From NCBI RefSeq assembly GCF_014762685.1, contig NZ_JABURM010000005.1:1426001-1490000 (forward strand): a DNA stretch of 64,000 nucleotides. The letters run 5' to 3'. The stretch comes from Gracilimonas sp. Its GTDB lineage: Bacteria > Bacteroidota > Rhodothermia > Balneolales > Balneolaceae. Below the pieces are notes generated by a model. The model saw only the letters and a list, made by a program, of their open reading frames with translations. It was not told where the DNA came from and did no database searches. Position numbers and translations under genes: made by a program. Positions 16,400 to 24,187 of this stretch are shown here, one piece after another. How positions within the stretch are numbered: position 1 is the first letter of the stretch; each line of letters begins with the position of its first letter.

Positions 16400-16445
16400 T
16401 TGCGTAACCAAAATGTTACATATATATTTGTAACCAATCAGTTAC
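16400..16445 (+). promoter_or_regulatory. Promoter with two palindromic operators for second ArsR-type gene
   Basis: TTGCGT (16400-16405), 17-bp spacer, TATATT (16423-16428). Two perfect-arm palindromes flank the -10: GTAACCAAAATGTTAC (16404-16419) and GTAACCAATCAGTTAC (16430-16445), with centres 26 bp apart. The second shares AATCAGTTA with the operators at 5435. Autorepression by the downstream ArsR-type protein is inferred. Confidence 0.68.
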
Positions 16446-16461
16446 ACATTAATTATTCTAC

Positions 16462-16779
16462 ATGCCTCAAGATGTATTCCAAGCCATAGCCGACCCTACC
16501 CGACGGGAGATCATTGATCTTTTGGCGGGACAATCCATGCCGGTTAATGACGTGGCCAGGCAGTTTGAAATGAGTCGCCCTGCGGTTTCCAAGCATATCA
16601 AGATCCTGAATGAATGCGGGTTGGTGGTCATCCGAAAAGAAGGCCGCAAACGCTATTGTCGTGCGGATACCCGGAAGCTTCAGGAAGTAATCGAATGGGC
16701 GTACCGCTACCGCAAGTTCTGGAATGAGAAGCTGGATGCGCTGGAAGCAGCTTTGGCAGAGGATGAGCGTATTAAATAG
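16462..16779 (+). CDS. ArsR-family winged-helix repressor (second AHSA1-associated copy)
   Basis: 105 residues: AIADPTRREIIDLLAGQSMPVNDVARQFEMSRPAVSKHIKILNECGLVVIRKEGRKRYC. The recognition helix is MSRPAVSKHIKIL. It lacks the ArsR Cys pair for As(III). It is related to the 5479 gene but clearly not a recent duplicate. It heads a unit with an AHSA1 gene and an HMA-like gene, and its promoter carries two palindromes. Confidence 0.92.
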   Translation: MPQDVFQAIADPTRREIIDLLAGQSMPVNDVARQFEMSRPAVSKHIKILNECGLVVIRKEGRKRYCRADTRKLQEVIEWAYRYRKFWNEKLDALEAALAEDERIK

Positions 16780-16790
16780 CTGTCAGCTCT

Positions 16791-16827
16791 CAGCTTTCAG
16801 CCGTCAAATCAGGCGGACTGAAAGCTG
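16791..16827. repeat. Inverted repeat between ArsR-type and AHSA1 genes
   Basis: Perfect 10-bp arms CAGCTTTCAG (16791-16800) and CTGAAAGCTG (16818-16827) around a 17-nt loop, flanked by further AGCTGTCAGCTC and AAAGC repeats. It sits within a presumed operon and looks like a dispersed palindromic element. No T-run follows. Confidence 0.6.
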
Positions 16828-16846
16828 AAAGCCTAAAATCTACCCT

Positions 16847-17338
16847 ATGAATAAACAAAACCTCCCAGTTGTAAAAGCAGAAATGTTAATCCGAAAGCCT
16901 GTGCATGAGGTATTTGAAGCAATGATAAACCCGGAGATCACCTCAAAATTCTGGTTCACCAAAAGCAGCGGTCGGGTTGAACCCGGAAAAACTCTTGAGT
17001 GGGAATGGGGGCAATTCGGGGTTTCGGATACAGTAGATATCCTTGAAGTACGAACCAATGAATATATTTCCCTGGAATGGAAACCTGGAGATCTGAAAAC
17101 GAAAGTGGAAATGGAATTTGAGCCTCATTCCGAAACCTCCACCCTGTTCAAAGTAACTGAAAGTGGGTTTTGGGACTCCGCCCCTGCCGAAGATGAGAAG
17201 CTTGAAGAAAAGATTAACCTGATGTTAGGACAGAACGGCGGCTGGAATTTGGTACTCTGCAACATGAAAGCCTGGCTGGAACATAAACTGGATCTGAATT
17301 TAATTGCAGACCATAACCCCAAAGCAGCTGTTAAATGA
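16847..17338 (+). CDS. AHSA1/SRPBCC domain protein
   Basis: 163 residues: AEMLIRKPVHEVFEAMINPEITSKFWFTKSSGRVEPGKTLEWEWGQFG, then YISLEWKPGD and a C-terminal helix around GQNGGWNLVLCNMKAWLEH. The helix-grip fold is clear. It resembles the group often called Aha1 domain proteins with a Gly-Trp C-terminal helix. The last 4 bp (ATGA) overlap the start of the HMA-like gene, so the two proteins are translationally coupled. Confidence 0.9.
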   Translation: MNKQNLPVVKAEMLIRKPVHEVFEAMINPEITSKFWFTKSSGRVEPGKTLEWEWGQFGVSDTVDILEVRTNEYISLEWKPGDLKTKVEMEFEPHSETSTLFKVTESGFWDSAPAEDEKLEEKINLMLGQNGGWNLVLCNMKAWLEHKLDLNLIADHNPKAAVK

Positions 17339-17553
17339 ATATTGCCGTATATAAAACAAATGTGGGCAGCAAGGAAGTTGCCAAACCGATCATATCCGCC
17401 ATTCAACATCAAATTGGAGAGTGTGAGGTGAGCTTTGATCTGGAAGACCGCGATAACGTACTGCGGGTCGAAAGTATGAATACGACCATAGATGAATCCG
17501 CTCTTGAGGATATTTTCAAAAAACACGGTTACCGCATTGAACCATTACCTTAA
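17335..17553 (+). CDS. HMA-like small protein lacking the CxxC motif (copy 2)
   Basis: 72 residues, paralogue of the 4187 gene. It keeps VYKTNV at the N-terminus, VSFDLEDRDNVLRVES in the centre and a KKHGYRIEPLP ending that resembles the AGYxAExL end of HMA chaperones. As in copy 1, no CxxC is present (KTNVGSKEVAKP). The ATGA overlap with the AHSA1 gene shows tight coupling. Function unknown. It may be a protein-interaction or sensor relative of copper chaperones. Confidence 0.75.
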   Translation: MNIAVYKTNVGSKEVAKPIISAIQHQIGECEVSFDLEDRDNVLRVESMNTTIDESALEDIFKKHGYRIEPLP

Positions 17554-17571
17554 AACTAAACAGGGGAATTT

Positions 17572-18102
17572 ATGAAACGAAACGTACTGATTTTTGGATC
17601 CATTATCGGAGTCATTTTGATATTCCATATCATATATATGGTACACCTGATGTACAGCAAGCCTGATTTCCAGAGCAATGACGTCTTGGGATACATTTTC
17701 TTATTTGGCGTGTTTTCTTTGGTTTTCTTCGGAGTTAGAAATTACCGGAACAAGGAATTGGACGGATTTATATCCCTTGGAAAAGCATTCAAAACCGGGG
17801 CTTTGATTGCCTTGCTTGCAGCCACTTTTTATGTGGTTTTCTGGTTGTTTTATTATTACTTGTATGTGCCCGATTTCTTAGATAAATACATTGAACACGT
17901 AATGCTTGAAGCCGCCCTGGAAGGTGCAACGGAAGCCGAACTGGCTGCCCAATCGGAGCAAATGGACCAATTTAAGTCATGGTATCAAAGTCCCTTCATG
18001 GTAGTTTTTATTACTTACATGGAAGTTCTGCCCATCGGACTGGTAGTGGCTTTTATAAGCTCGCTGGTTCTGAAGAAAAAGCCTGAGACAGATCATAAAT
18101 AA
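17572..18102 (+). CDS. DUF4199-type membrane protein
   Basis: 176 residues with four likely TM helices: about 7-27, 38-58, 80-105 and 138-160. The pattern ISLGKAFKTGALIALLAATFYVVFW followed by YLYVPDFLDKYIEHVM and a MDQFKSWYQSPFMVVFITYMEVLPIGLVVAFI ending is characteristic of the DUF4199 family, common in Bacteroidota and of unknown function. It is 18 bp after the HMA-like gene and likely in the same transcript. Confidence 0.85.
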   Translation: MKRNVLIFGSIIGVILIFHIIYMVHLMYSKPDFQSNDVLGYIFLFGVFSLVFFGVRNYRNKELDGFISLGKAFKTGALIALLAATFYVVFWLFYYYLYVPDFLDKYIEHVMLEAALEGATEAELAAQSEQMDQFKSWYQSPFMVVFITYMEVLPIGLVVAFISSLVLKKKPETDHK

Positions 18103-18145
18103 AACTTAGGGATCTTCGCACTTTCCATTAATAAAAGTACAAGGC

Positions 18146-18511
18146 ATGAATTCAAAAAACTCAAAACACCGAATCTATACCACGAGCTTTGCAAGTGTCT
18201 ACCCTCATTATGTGACAAAGGCTGAAAGAAAGGATCGCTCCAAAGCCGAAGTGGATGAGATCATTCGCTGGCTGACCGGATACAGCCAGAAAGAGCTTGA
18301 AACCATTCTGGAAGATAAAACAGACTTCGAAACTTTCTTTGCGGAGGCTCCCAAACTGAATCCTTCCCGGCGGTCGATCAAAGGAGTTATCTGCGGAATA
18401 AGGGTAGAAGAAATGGAAGAGTCAACCATGAAGGAAATTCGCTACCTGGATAAGCTCATAGATGAGTTAGCAAAAGGAAAGGCAATGGAAAAGATTTTGC
18501 GAAATGAGTAA
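18146..18511 (+). CDS. DUF2200 family cytoplasmic protein
   Basis: 121 residues. [84 protein letters not shown] match the DUF2200 family, a soluble mostly helical protein without known activity. Length is normal for the family. No catalytic motif is evident. Confidence 0.88.
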   Translation: MNSKNSKHRIYTTSFASVYPHYVTKAERKDRSKAEVDEIIRWLTGYSQKELETILEDKTDFETFFAEAPKLNPSRRSIKGVICGIRVEEMEESTMKEIRYLDKLIDELAKGKAMEKILRNE

Positions 18512-18571
18512 ATCTTCAGGTAGATAGTAATGCAGAAGTTTAATAATAAACCAAATAAAGTTGAAATCATC

Positions 18572-19114
18572 ATGAACCAACAACACGGCATCTTTCCTGA
18601 ACCCGGTACAATCCAATTCGAGCGACTGCTATCCGGGCCTCCGGAACGGATCTGGGATTACCTCACCAAATCAGAATTAAAAGCAAAGTGGCTTTCCGCC
18701 GGTGATGTAGAGCCAAAAGTGGGCGGCAAGGTTGAATTCCGGTTCAAACACAAAAACCTTTCCGAAAAAGACGATCCCATCCCCGAAAAATACAAAGCCA
18801 TGGAAGACGGGACCTATTTTGAAGGGCGGGTGACCGAATGGAATCCTTATACCAAACTTAGCTATACCTGGGGTGAGGATACTGGGGAAGAATCGGAAGT
18901 GACTTATGAACTCATTCCTAAAAAGAACGACAAGGTGCTGCTTCGGTTGACCCACCGCAGATTGGGCGATGATCCGACGACGCTTATCAGCGTGGGCGCC
19001 GGCTGGCATACGCATCTGGGTATCTTAGCCGATCGACTGCAAGGCAAAGAGCCTGAAGGATTTTGGAAAGTCCATGTGCCCCTTGAAAAAGAATACGAAA
19101 AAATTATCAGTTAA
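18572..19114 (+). CDS. AHSA1/SRPBCC domain protein
   Basis: 180 residues from ATG at 18572; an in-frame ATG at 18530 would add 14 residues (MQKFNNKPNKVEII) unlike the family. Core segments are IQFERLLSGPPERIWDYLTKSELKAKWLSAG, DVEPKVGGKVEFRF, FEGRVTEWNPYTKLSYTWG and VLLRLTHRRL, ending in a helix with LGILADRLQGKEPE. The fifth AHSA1-type protein in the window. Ligand unknown. Confidence 0.9.
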   Translation: MNQQHGIFPEPGTIQFERLLSGPPERIWDYLTKSELKAKWLSAGDVEPKVGGKVEFRFKHKNLSEKDDPIPEKYKAMEDGTYFEGRVTEWNPYTKLSYTWGEDTGEESEVTYELIPKKNDKVLLRLTHRRLGDDPTTLISVGAGWHTHLGILADRLQGKEPEGFWKVHVPLEKEYEKIIS

Positions 19115-19123
19115 CAGTGTGCA

Positions 19124-19708
19124 ATGAGCAGTTATCAGTTTATAGTAATTGAGGAAGCCGGAAGCAGTATTCGTTTTTTTGTAAAGGAAAGTGGTGCCCG
19201 GATTTCGCATCAGCGGTTCTTGGATTTATTGAAAAGCAATCCCGGGTTTCGGGAACAGTATAATAATTACCTTGCCGATTGTAATTTTGACGCTTTCTTC
19301 TGGGAAAATAAACCCCTCACGCAGCAAACACTGCATGAAGAATATGAATGCAATCTTATCGACAGTGATTTTCTGTCGGGCTGCTCGCCCGATTCAAGCA
19401 CGTTTCAGTCTTATTTCAGGGACGATATAGCGGTCGTCCGTTTCCCCAATCTTGGAAAGGATGCACAACTGGTGGTCCCCTGCCCGGTTAAAGAACACTC
19501 GGTTTATACGCATATCGGGAACTTTGTACGGGATGCCGGTGCCGGTCAAAAAGACGAGTTCTGGAAGCAAGTCGGAAAAGAAACCCTGAATCAGATCGGT
19601 GAAGAACCCCGATGGCTCAGTACTTCGGGGCTGGGGGTATTTTGGCTGCACGTTCGGATTGACTCCTATCCGAAATATTATCAGACTGAAGAGTATAAAA
19701 CCCCGTGA
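19124..19708 (+). CDS. Conserved hypothetical protein (DUF6940-like)
   Basis: 194 residues, soluble, without signal peptide. Segments such as FLDLLKSNPGFREQYNNYLADCNFDAFFWENKPLT, DVVRFPNLG-like VVRFPNLGKDAQLVVPCP, HIGNFVRDAGAGQKDEFW and LSTSGLGVFWLHVRIDSYPKYY recall the DUF6940 family as I remember it. Function unknown. The start lies inside AGTTATCAG-type repeat sequence common between genes here. It follows the AHSA1 gene by 9 bp. Confidence 0.65.
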   Translation: MSSYQFIVIEEAGSSIRFFVKESGARISHQRFLDLLKSNPGFREQYNNYLADCNFDAFFWENKPLTQQTLHEEYECNLIDSDFLSGCSPDSSTFQSYFRDDIAVVRFPNLGKDAQLVVPCPVKEHSVYTHIGNFVRDAGAGQKDEFWKQVGKETLNQIGEEPRWLSTSGLGVFWLHVRIDSYPKYYQTEEYKTP

Positions 19709-19732
19709 GTGATTCCGGATTGGGTACAGGAT

Positions 19733-19830
19733 GTTAAAAATCGTCCATCGCTAATCGGTCGGTCGGTCTATCGCATATCAAAAGAACTGAAAAACGAATG
19801 ACCGATGGACCGACAGATCGAACGGCGAAT
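19733..19830. repeat. Palindromic repeat B, copy 1
   Basis: Left part AAAAATCGTCCATCGCTAAT and CGGTCGGTCGGTCTATCGC, right part ACCGATGGACCGACAGATCG followed by AACGGCGAAT. TCCATCG and CGATGGA form the stem ends. The same element recurs at 20725-20825 and as a right half at 23228-23260. Confidence 0.72.
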
Positions 19831-19928
19831 ATATTTACTGTATAAATACTATTGCCCAACCCCCGAAAACCAACAAGGCTATGGGTGGCACCCACCGGGT
19901 GGAGGTTTAGGCATTTATTCATTCATTA

Positions 19929-19950
19929 ACCCCGCCCTGAAGGACGGGGC
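19929..19950. repeat. GC-rich hairpin
   Basis: CCCCGCCC-TGAA-GGACGGGG (19930-19949), an 8-bp stem with one mismatch and a tetraloop. The sequence stands out from the AT-rich surroundings. It is not followed by a T-run, so it is not a clear intrinsic terminator on either strand. Possibly a REP-like element. Confidence 0.55.
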
Positions 19951-20026
19951 TATGTTCGGTGATCCCTATCAGACGAATATTAAATTAGATTAGCACGTAT
20001 TAGCAAATTTTGAGTATCATCCTTAC

Positions 20027-20674
20027 ATGAATCCTATTGAACTTTCATCACAACTGAGAAAACCTACCGGTGAAGCAGGAAAGGAGATTGGTAAAGCGCT
20101 CAACGAATCAAACCGGGGATTGTATGAGCTGGCTTTTGAGATGATGAGCCTTCAAAAAGATGACCGGGTGTTGGAAATTGGTTTTGGCAGCGGAATGCAC
20201 TTCCCGGAATATTTCAGGCTGCAGCCCCGGTTAACGGTAACGGGCATAGATTTCTCGAAGGATATGTGTGAAGAAGCCAAAGCTCACAATGCGGAGTTAA
20301 TCGCCTCAAATAAACTAAGCCTGCATTGTGAAGAAACTTCCGCCCTCCCCTTTTCGGATAACCGGTTTGACCTGGCAGTGGCCCTTAACGTTATCTATTT
20401 TTTAGATCCGCCCGGAGTTCACCTAAAAGAAATTCACCGCGTGCTCAAACCCGGCGGAATGTTACTGATCGGCTACCGCCCGCGACATACGGTGGAACAT
20501 CTACCTTTCACCAAACAAAATTTCATTCTGTATGAGCCGGACGAGCTGAAAGTACTTCTCAGTAAAAACGGGCTTGAAGCCACAAAAGAAATCACCCGTT
20601 CCCATGAAAAAACATCCGTGGATGGCGTGGAAGTCACCGTCACTGATGCCTGCCTGCTTGTAAAGAAAGGGTAA
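20027..20674 (+). CDS. Class I SAM-dependent methyltransferase
   Basis: 215 residues. Motif I VLEIGFGSGMHF, motif II-like VTGIDFSKDMCEEA, post-II ALPFSDNRFDLAVALNVIYFL and motif III-like LKEIHRVLKPGGMLLIGYRP define the UbiE/Methyltransf_11 group. It probably methylates a small molecule. Substrate cannot be told. It stands alone between repeat-bearing intergenic regions. Confidence 0.9.
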   Translation: MNPIELSSQLRKPTGEAGKEIGKALNESNRGLYELAFEMMSLQKDDRVLEIGFGSGMHFPEYFRLQPRLTVTGIDFSKDMCEEAKAHNAELIASNKLSLHCEETSALPFSDNRFDLAVALNVIYFLDPPGVHLKEIHRVLKPGGMLLIGYRPRHTVEHLPFTKQNFILYEPDELKVLLSKNGLEATKEITRSHEKTSVDGVEVTVTDACLLVKKG

Positions 20675-20724
20675 TTGCCGTGGCCTTACTCGCGCTTCAT
20701 CATTCCCCGGATATGATGCCGAAT

Positions 20725-20825
20725 GTTTAAAATCGTCCATCGCTGATCGGTTTTTCGGTCTTTCGTAAATCAGTTCCTGCAGAATTTCGATTAATCGATG
20801 GACCGATAGATCGAGCTGCGAATTA
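20725..20825. repeat. Palindromic repeat B, copy 2
   Basis: AAAATCGTCCATCGCTGATC at the left and GATTAATCGATGGACCGATA plus GATCGAGCTGCGAAT at the right form arms (TCCATCGCTGATCG against CGATTAATCGATGGA). Same layout as copy 1 at 19733, with a diverged central loop. Confidence 0.72.
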
Positions 20826-20861
20826 ACCTGTTTTCCATCCTTTTACTTTATAACAGCCATT

Positions 20862-21254
20862 TCATTGCTCTTCCACCTTTACAAAGGTTGCTTTTTCCAG
20901 TTTCCTCTTTATCCGGGTATCCGGGATAAAGCCCAGGCGAACCTCCTTGATGTTATCGGCGGTTACCTCTTCAGGAGAATCGGCCGGCTCGGATTTGAGG
21001 TACAGTCGGAAAGTACCGAGTCCGTCAATCCTTACCGTATGCCCGGCCAGCAGCTGTTCCGGAATCAGATCCGACAATCCCCAGGCAATCAGGTGTACAT
21101 CCCCTCCACTGGCCGTGGTGTGTTTTTCAAATATTTCCACTACGTCATCCATGCCCAACTTAGACGAACCCGTTAACTGCGGAAACCAGAACGGCTGCTT
21201 TTCATTATTATCTCCACGTTTATAAGACTTGACGGCTTTAAATTTTAAACTCAT
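20862..21254 (-). CDS. HU-HIG family DNA-binding protein
   Basis: 130 residues. A Bacteroidota-type HU relative: N-terminal LKFKAVKSYKRGDNNEKQPFWFPQ, then the HU body GMDDVVEIFEKHTTASGGDVHLIAWGLSDLIPEQLLAGHTVRIDGLGTFRLYL and a conserved VRLGFIPDTRIKRKLEKATFVKV. The IDGLGTFRL strand is the HU G-F motif. It should bind and bend DNA as a nucleoid protein. A TACCCCGGGGTA palindrome lies 36 bp upstream of its start. Confidence 0.9.
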   Translation of the reverse strand: MSLKFKAVKSYKRGDNNEKQPFWFPQLTGSSKLGMDDVVEIFEKHTTASGGDVHLIAWGLSDLIPEQLLAGHTVRIDGLGTFRLYLKSEPADSPEEVTADNIKEVRLGFIPDTRIKRKLEKATFVKVEEQ

Positions 21255-21289
21255 AGTTTCTCCGTAATTATCTAAATGTTTTTGTTATC

Positions 21290-21301
21290 TACCCCGGGGT
21301 A
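21290..21301. promoter_or_regulatory. 12-bp GC-rich palindrome upstream of HU-HIG gene
   Basis: TACCCCGGGGTA is a perfect palindrome, followed on the plus strand by AAATAAAAAAATT. It lies between the divergent HU-HIG and hydrolase genes. Could be an operator or half of a structured leader. Role not shown. Confidence 0.35.
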
Positions 21302-21466
21302 AATAAAAAAATTATCCTGATATTTTCTTCATCCCTTCATATAAATCCCTCAAACTCTTCAATATGTCGCAAAAGCCCCTTCAAGTCGTCGCTTTTCCAC
21401 CATGCAAAGTTTGAATCAAGAAATTATACTGTTATAAATAAATGGGAAAACATCTTATAAAATGAT

Positions 21467-22012
21467 ATGAGCAAGCTTATAATATTTATACAAGGTGGAG
21501 GCGCAGGAGGTTACGATGCAGATGCCAGGTTAGTGGATTCCTTACAAACGGCATTGGGTGAAACCTACGAGGTACGCTACCCTCAGATGTTCTCAGATGA
21601 AACACAGCCGGATTTCGGATGGCCTCATCAGATCGGTAAAGAAATTTCAGGGATTAAAGGCAAAGTTATTTTGGCAGGGCACTCCCTGGGTGCTTCCATG
21701 GTGTTGAAATTTCTTTCAGAACATGAAATCCGGGAACAGATTGACAGCATATTTCTCATCGCTACACCCTTTTGGAGCGGTGATGAAGATTGGATTAAAG
21801 GACTTAAGCTGCAAGTAAATTTTGAAGATCATCTACCCAAAGAAGTACCGATTTTTTTCTACCATTGCCGCGATGACGAAGAGGTACCGTTTGAACATCT
21901 TTCTATTTATAGTCAAAAACTTCCCTGGGCGACTTTTCGCGAAATTCCCAGTGGTGGTCATCAATTTAATAACGACCTGACACTAGTAGCTAAGGATATT
22001 AAATCTTTATGA
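21467..22012 (+). CDS. Small alpha/beta hydrolase (RBBP9/YdeN-like)
   Basis: 181 residues, no signal peptide. FIQGGGAGGYDADARLV, nucleophile elbow AGHSLGAS, acid region YHCRDDEEVPFEH and His in IPSGGHQFNNDL define a compact serine hydrolase. The small size and GGGAGGYD start resemble the RBBP9/serine hydrolase domain group. Substrate unknown. Divergent from the HU-HIG gene. Confidence 0.85.
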   Translation: MSKLIIFIQGGGAGGYDADARLVDSLQTALGETYEVRYPQMFSDETQPDFGWPHQIGKEISGIKGKVILAGHSLGASMVLKFLSEHEIREQIDSIFLIATPFWSGDEDWIKGLKLQVNFEDHLPKEVPIFFYHCRDDEEVPFEHLSIYSQKLPWATFREIPSGGHQFNNDLTLVAKDIKSL

Positions 22013-22155
22013 GAATTAAAGTTTAACCTCCCGCCCACTTCATCATTGAACATTCCGTGTCGGGTGTTGGATATTCCTGTAGCATTCACATGCGGGTTTT
22101 TATATTATATGAGAACAGTATATATGTAACGTTCCCCAACTAAACCCTCTCCCTT

Positions 22156-23184
22156 ATGAAACATGTACTGATTTTAGCCCTCGCAGCTTTTGGGTTCGGT
22201 TGCAGTCCTACAAATACCGTGACCATGAGCGTTCAGGAGCCTCCGGTCGTACAATTGCCGTCGTCCATGGAACAGATTGGCCTGATCAATCGAAGCGATA
22301 CGGGAGACCGCTCCACAACTATGGAACGAATCGACCGGGTGTTGTCGGCCGAGGGGAAAAACCTGGATCGTGACGGTGCGGCCGAGAGCATCACCGGGCT
22401 GACTGAGGAAATCCACCGATACGAGCTGTTCGATGCCATCGAAACTCCGAATATCAGCCGGCTCGATAATCCCCGATTCGGAGTCTTTCCGGCTGCGCTA
22501 TCGCGGGACGAGGTTACGGAAGTTTGCAGTGAATATAATCTGGACGGACTATTTTCCCTGGAATTTTACGATACTGACTCCCACATCGATTACACCACAG
22601 AACGGGTTACTATAAAAGGGCCTCTGGGAGCCGAAATCCCTGCAATAGAACATCATGCCAGAGTTCATACCACTATTAAAACCGGCTGGCGTATATACGA
22701 TAATACCTCAGGAATCATACTGGATGAATTTGTAGCAACCGAGAATGTAGTAACCACAGGCAAGGGGATTAATCCGGCGGAAGCGATTGCTGCCATAACC
22801 GGACGCAAGGAATTGGTAAATCAGGTCAGCCGTGAAATCGGTCGTTATTACGCGGGAAGAGTGGTTCCGTACTGGATCAGGGTTCGCCGCGATTACTATG
22901 TAAAGGGCAGTGATAATCTGGAGCGGGCCAAACGCCGGGCACAAACCGGCAACTGGAACGGTGCTGCAGAATTGTGGATGCAGGATACCGATCATCCCGA
23001 TTCGAAAGTAGCCGGACGAGCACATTATAACATGGCGATTATTAACGAGATCAACGGCAACCTGGATGATGCCATCGAATGGGCTCGAATTTCTTACGAA
23101 GATTACGGGGATAAACGAGCTTTGGATTACGTGCGCATCCTGGAACGCCGAAAAGACAGACTGGCTGCCCTCGAGCAATATTAG
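22156..23184 (+). CDS. DUF6340-like lipoprotein with TPR-like C-terminus
   Basis: 342 residues. The signal ends in a lipobox-like FGFGC (Cys16). The N-terminal part (PSSMEQIGLINRSDTGD, FGVFPAALSRDEVTEVCSEYNLDGLFSLEFYDTD) matches, from memory, DUF6340 proteins of Bacteroidota. The C-terminal 100 residues contain TPR-like helices (LERAKRRAQTGNWNGAAELWMQ, AHYNMAIINEINGNLDDAIEWARISY). Probably an inner-leaflet outer-membrane lipoprotein of unknown role. It stands alone. Confidence 0.75.
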   Translation: MKHVLILALAAFGFGCSPTNTVTMSVQEPPVVQLPSSMEQIGLINRSDTGDRSTTMERIDRVLSAEGKNLDRDGAAESITGLTEEIHRYELFDAIETPNISRLDNPRFGVFPAALSRDEVTEVCSEYNLDGLFSLEFYDTDSHIDYTTERVTIKGPLGAEIPAIEHHARVHTTIKTGWRIYDNTSGIILDEFVATENVVTTGKGINPAEAIAAITGRKELVNQVSREIGRYYAGRVVPYWIRVRRDYYVKGSDNLERAKRRAQTGNWNGAAELWMQDTDHPDSKVAGRAHYNMAIINEINGNLDDAIEWARISYEDYGDKRALDYVRILERRKDRLAALEQY

Positions 23185-23227
23185 AGGAATGAGTTTAGGC
23201 TCACTCCCCTCCACCCCGTTCCGGTAT

Positions 23228-23260
23228 TAACCGATGGACCGATAGGTCGAACGGCGAATT
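23228..23260. repeat. Palindromic repeat B, right half (copy 3)
   Basis: AACCGATGGACCGATAGGTC followed by GAACGGCGAATT matches the right halves of the two full copies at 19733 and 20725. It ends at the stop codon of the folE2 gene. No left half is evident, so it is a truncated copy. Confidence 0.65.
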
Positions 23261-24158
23261 ATCTGAGGCCGTTGGGCAGGCCTTTGCAGATACGGCTTAC
23301 GGCATCATGGCTGTGAAGGCTTTCCATGTGTACGCAGCGCACCACGAAGTCGCGGATGCTGTTGTAGCTGTCGAGTTCTTCATAAAGCAGCCGGGCGGCA
23401 TCTTCCACAAACTTTTGATAGGCTCCATTGAGCTCGGCAAAAGCCTGTTCATCTTCGCGTTTCACCATCACCTGTGTTTCTGTTTTCAGGGCATTCCGGC
23501 AGATTTGCACCAGGTCTTCCACGAAAAATTCATCTTTTAATGCAACCGTTACATTCGCCACGCTGCGCTGACTGTGAGGAATGGCGGCCACCTCTCTCGT
23601 TTCCCGGGCATGTTCAGCCAGTTCATAACTGCACGGACATGCACTGCTGTACTCAAAATCGAGATGCATGTATTTTTGAAACTGATCGTAGTTATCCAGC
23701 CGGCCTTCCAGCTGTACTTTGTAGTACTGATATCCTTTCATCCCGGAACGGAGGCTTTCCATCATCATCGGGTAATTAAAAGAAATTCGAAGGAAAGATT
23801 CCTGACTGTCCAATTCATCTTTATAGGCTTTCAGAATTTCCTCCAGCAGATCCAAATGAAAAACCTTCTCCTGAAACTTGTAGAACGTTCGCATGATGCG
23901 GCTCATGTTGATCCCCTTCTTGCCCATCTCGAGGCTTACATAGCCATCTACGGAAGCCTCAAGCGTAATGGGCTCGCCATCTCGCCTGCGAAATCGCAAA
24001 GGCAGCTTAAAATTAGATATTCCCACTTGTTGAATGGGAACATTGGCTCCTTCAATAAGGGATGCCGGGCCGTTTTGAAGATCCGGCAGTGATTCCTTGT
24101 ATTCTTCCGTTATTGCAAACGTAGGATCATAGAAACGTTGTACTCCATTTGAAATCAT
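23259..24158 (-). CDS. folE2: GTP cyclohydrolase FolE2 (type IB)
   Basis: 299 residues from ATG at 24158; a longer in-frame start would overlap the PTPS gene. The FolE2/MptA signature is present: [16 protein letters not shown] with the catalytic/metal Cys, IPHSQRS, and [24 protein letters not shown]. FolE2 converts GTP to 7,8-dihydroneopterin triphosphate, the first step to folate, biopterin and queuosine. It can use Mn or Fe, so it serves when zinc is scarce. It is 29 bp downstream of the PTPS-type gene, and the two are probably one operon. A repeat B fragment touches its stop. Confidence 0.93.
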   Translation of the reverse strand: MISNGVQRFYDPTFAITEEYKESLPDLQNGPASLIEGANVPIQQVGISNFKLPLRFRRRDGEPITLEASVDGYVSLEMGKKGINMSRIMRTFYKFQEKVFHLDLLEEILKAYKDELDSQESFLRISFNYPMMMESLRSGMKGYQYYKVQLEGRLDNYDQFQKYMHLDFEYSSACPCSYELAEHARETREVAAIPHSQRSVANVTVALKDEFFVEDLVQICRNALKTETQVMVKREDEQAFAELNGAYQKFVEDAARLLYEELDSYNSIRDFVVRCVHMESLHSHDAVSRICKGLPNGLR

Positions 24159-24187
24159 ATTATGTAAAGCTAAAGATGAATAGTCTG

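Larger units (their letters stand above)
15983..16461. other. 479-bp intergenic region with repeats and promoter
   Basis: Holds the thioredoxin promoter region, repeat A copy 2 (16173-16305), a further GGATATTCCGTGTTGGATG-type fragment at 16316-16338 related to the start of repeat A, and the promoter with paired operators for the ArsR-type gene (16400-16445). Short ORFs here are built from repeat sequence and are not supported. Confidence 0.6.
19709..20026. other. 318-bp intergenic region with palindromic repeat and hairpin
   Basis: Holds repeat B copy 1 (19733-19830) and a GC-rich hairpin (19929-19950). Short ORFs on both strands are made from these elements and are not credible genes. The methyltransferase promoter should lie in the right-hand part. 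Confidence 0.6.

Noticed and set aside
19734-19993. Short overlapping ORFs of about 62 codons on both strands between DUF6940-like and methyltransferase genes
   Set aside because: They consist of repeat B and the GC-rich hairpin (CCCCGCCCTGAAGGACGGGG) and have no protein-like pattern; an intergenic repeat explains them.
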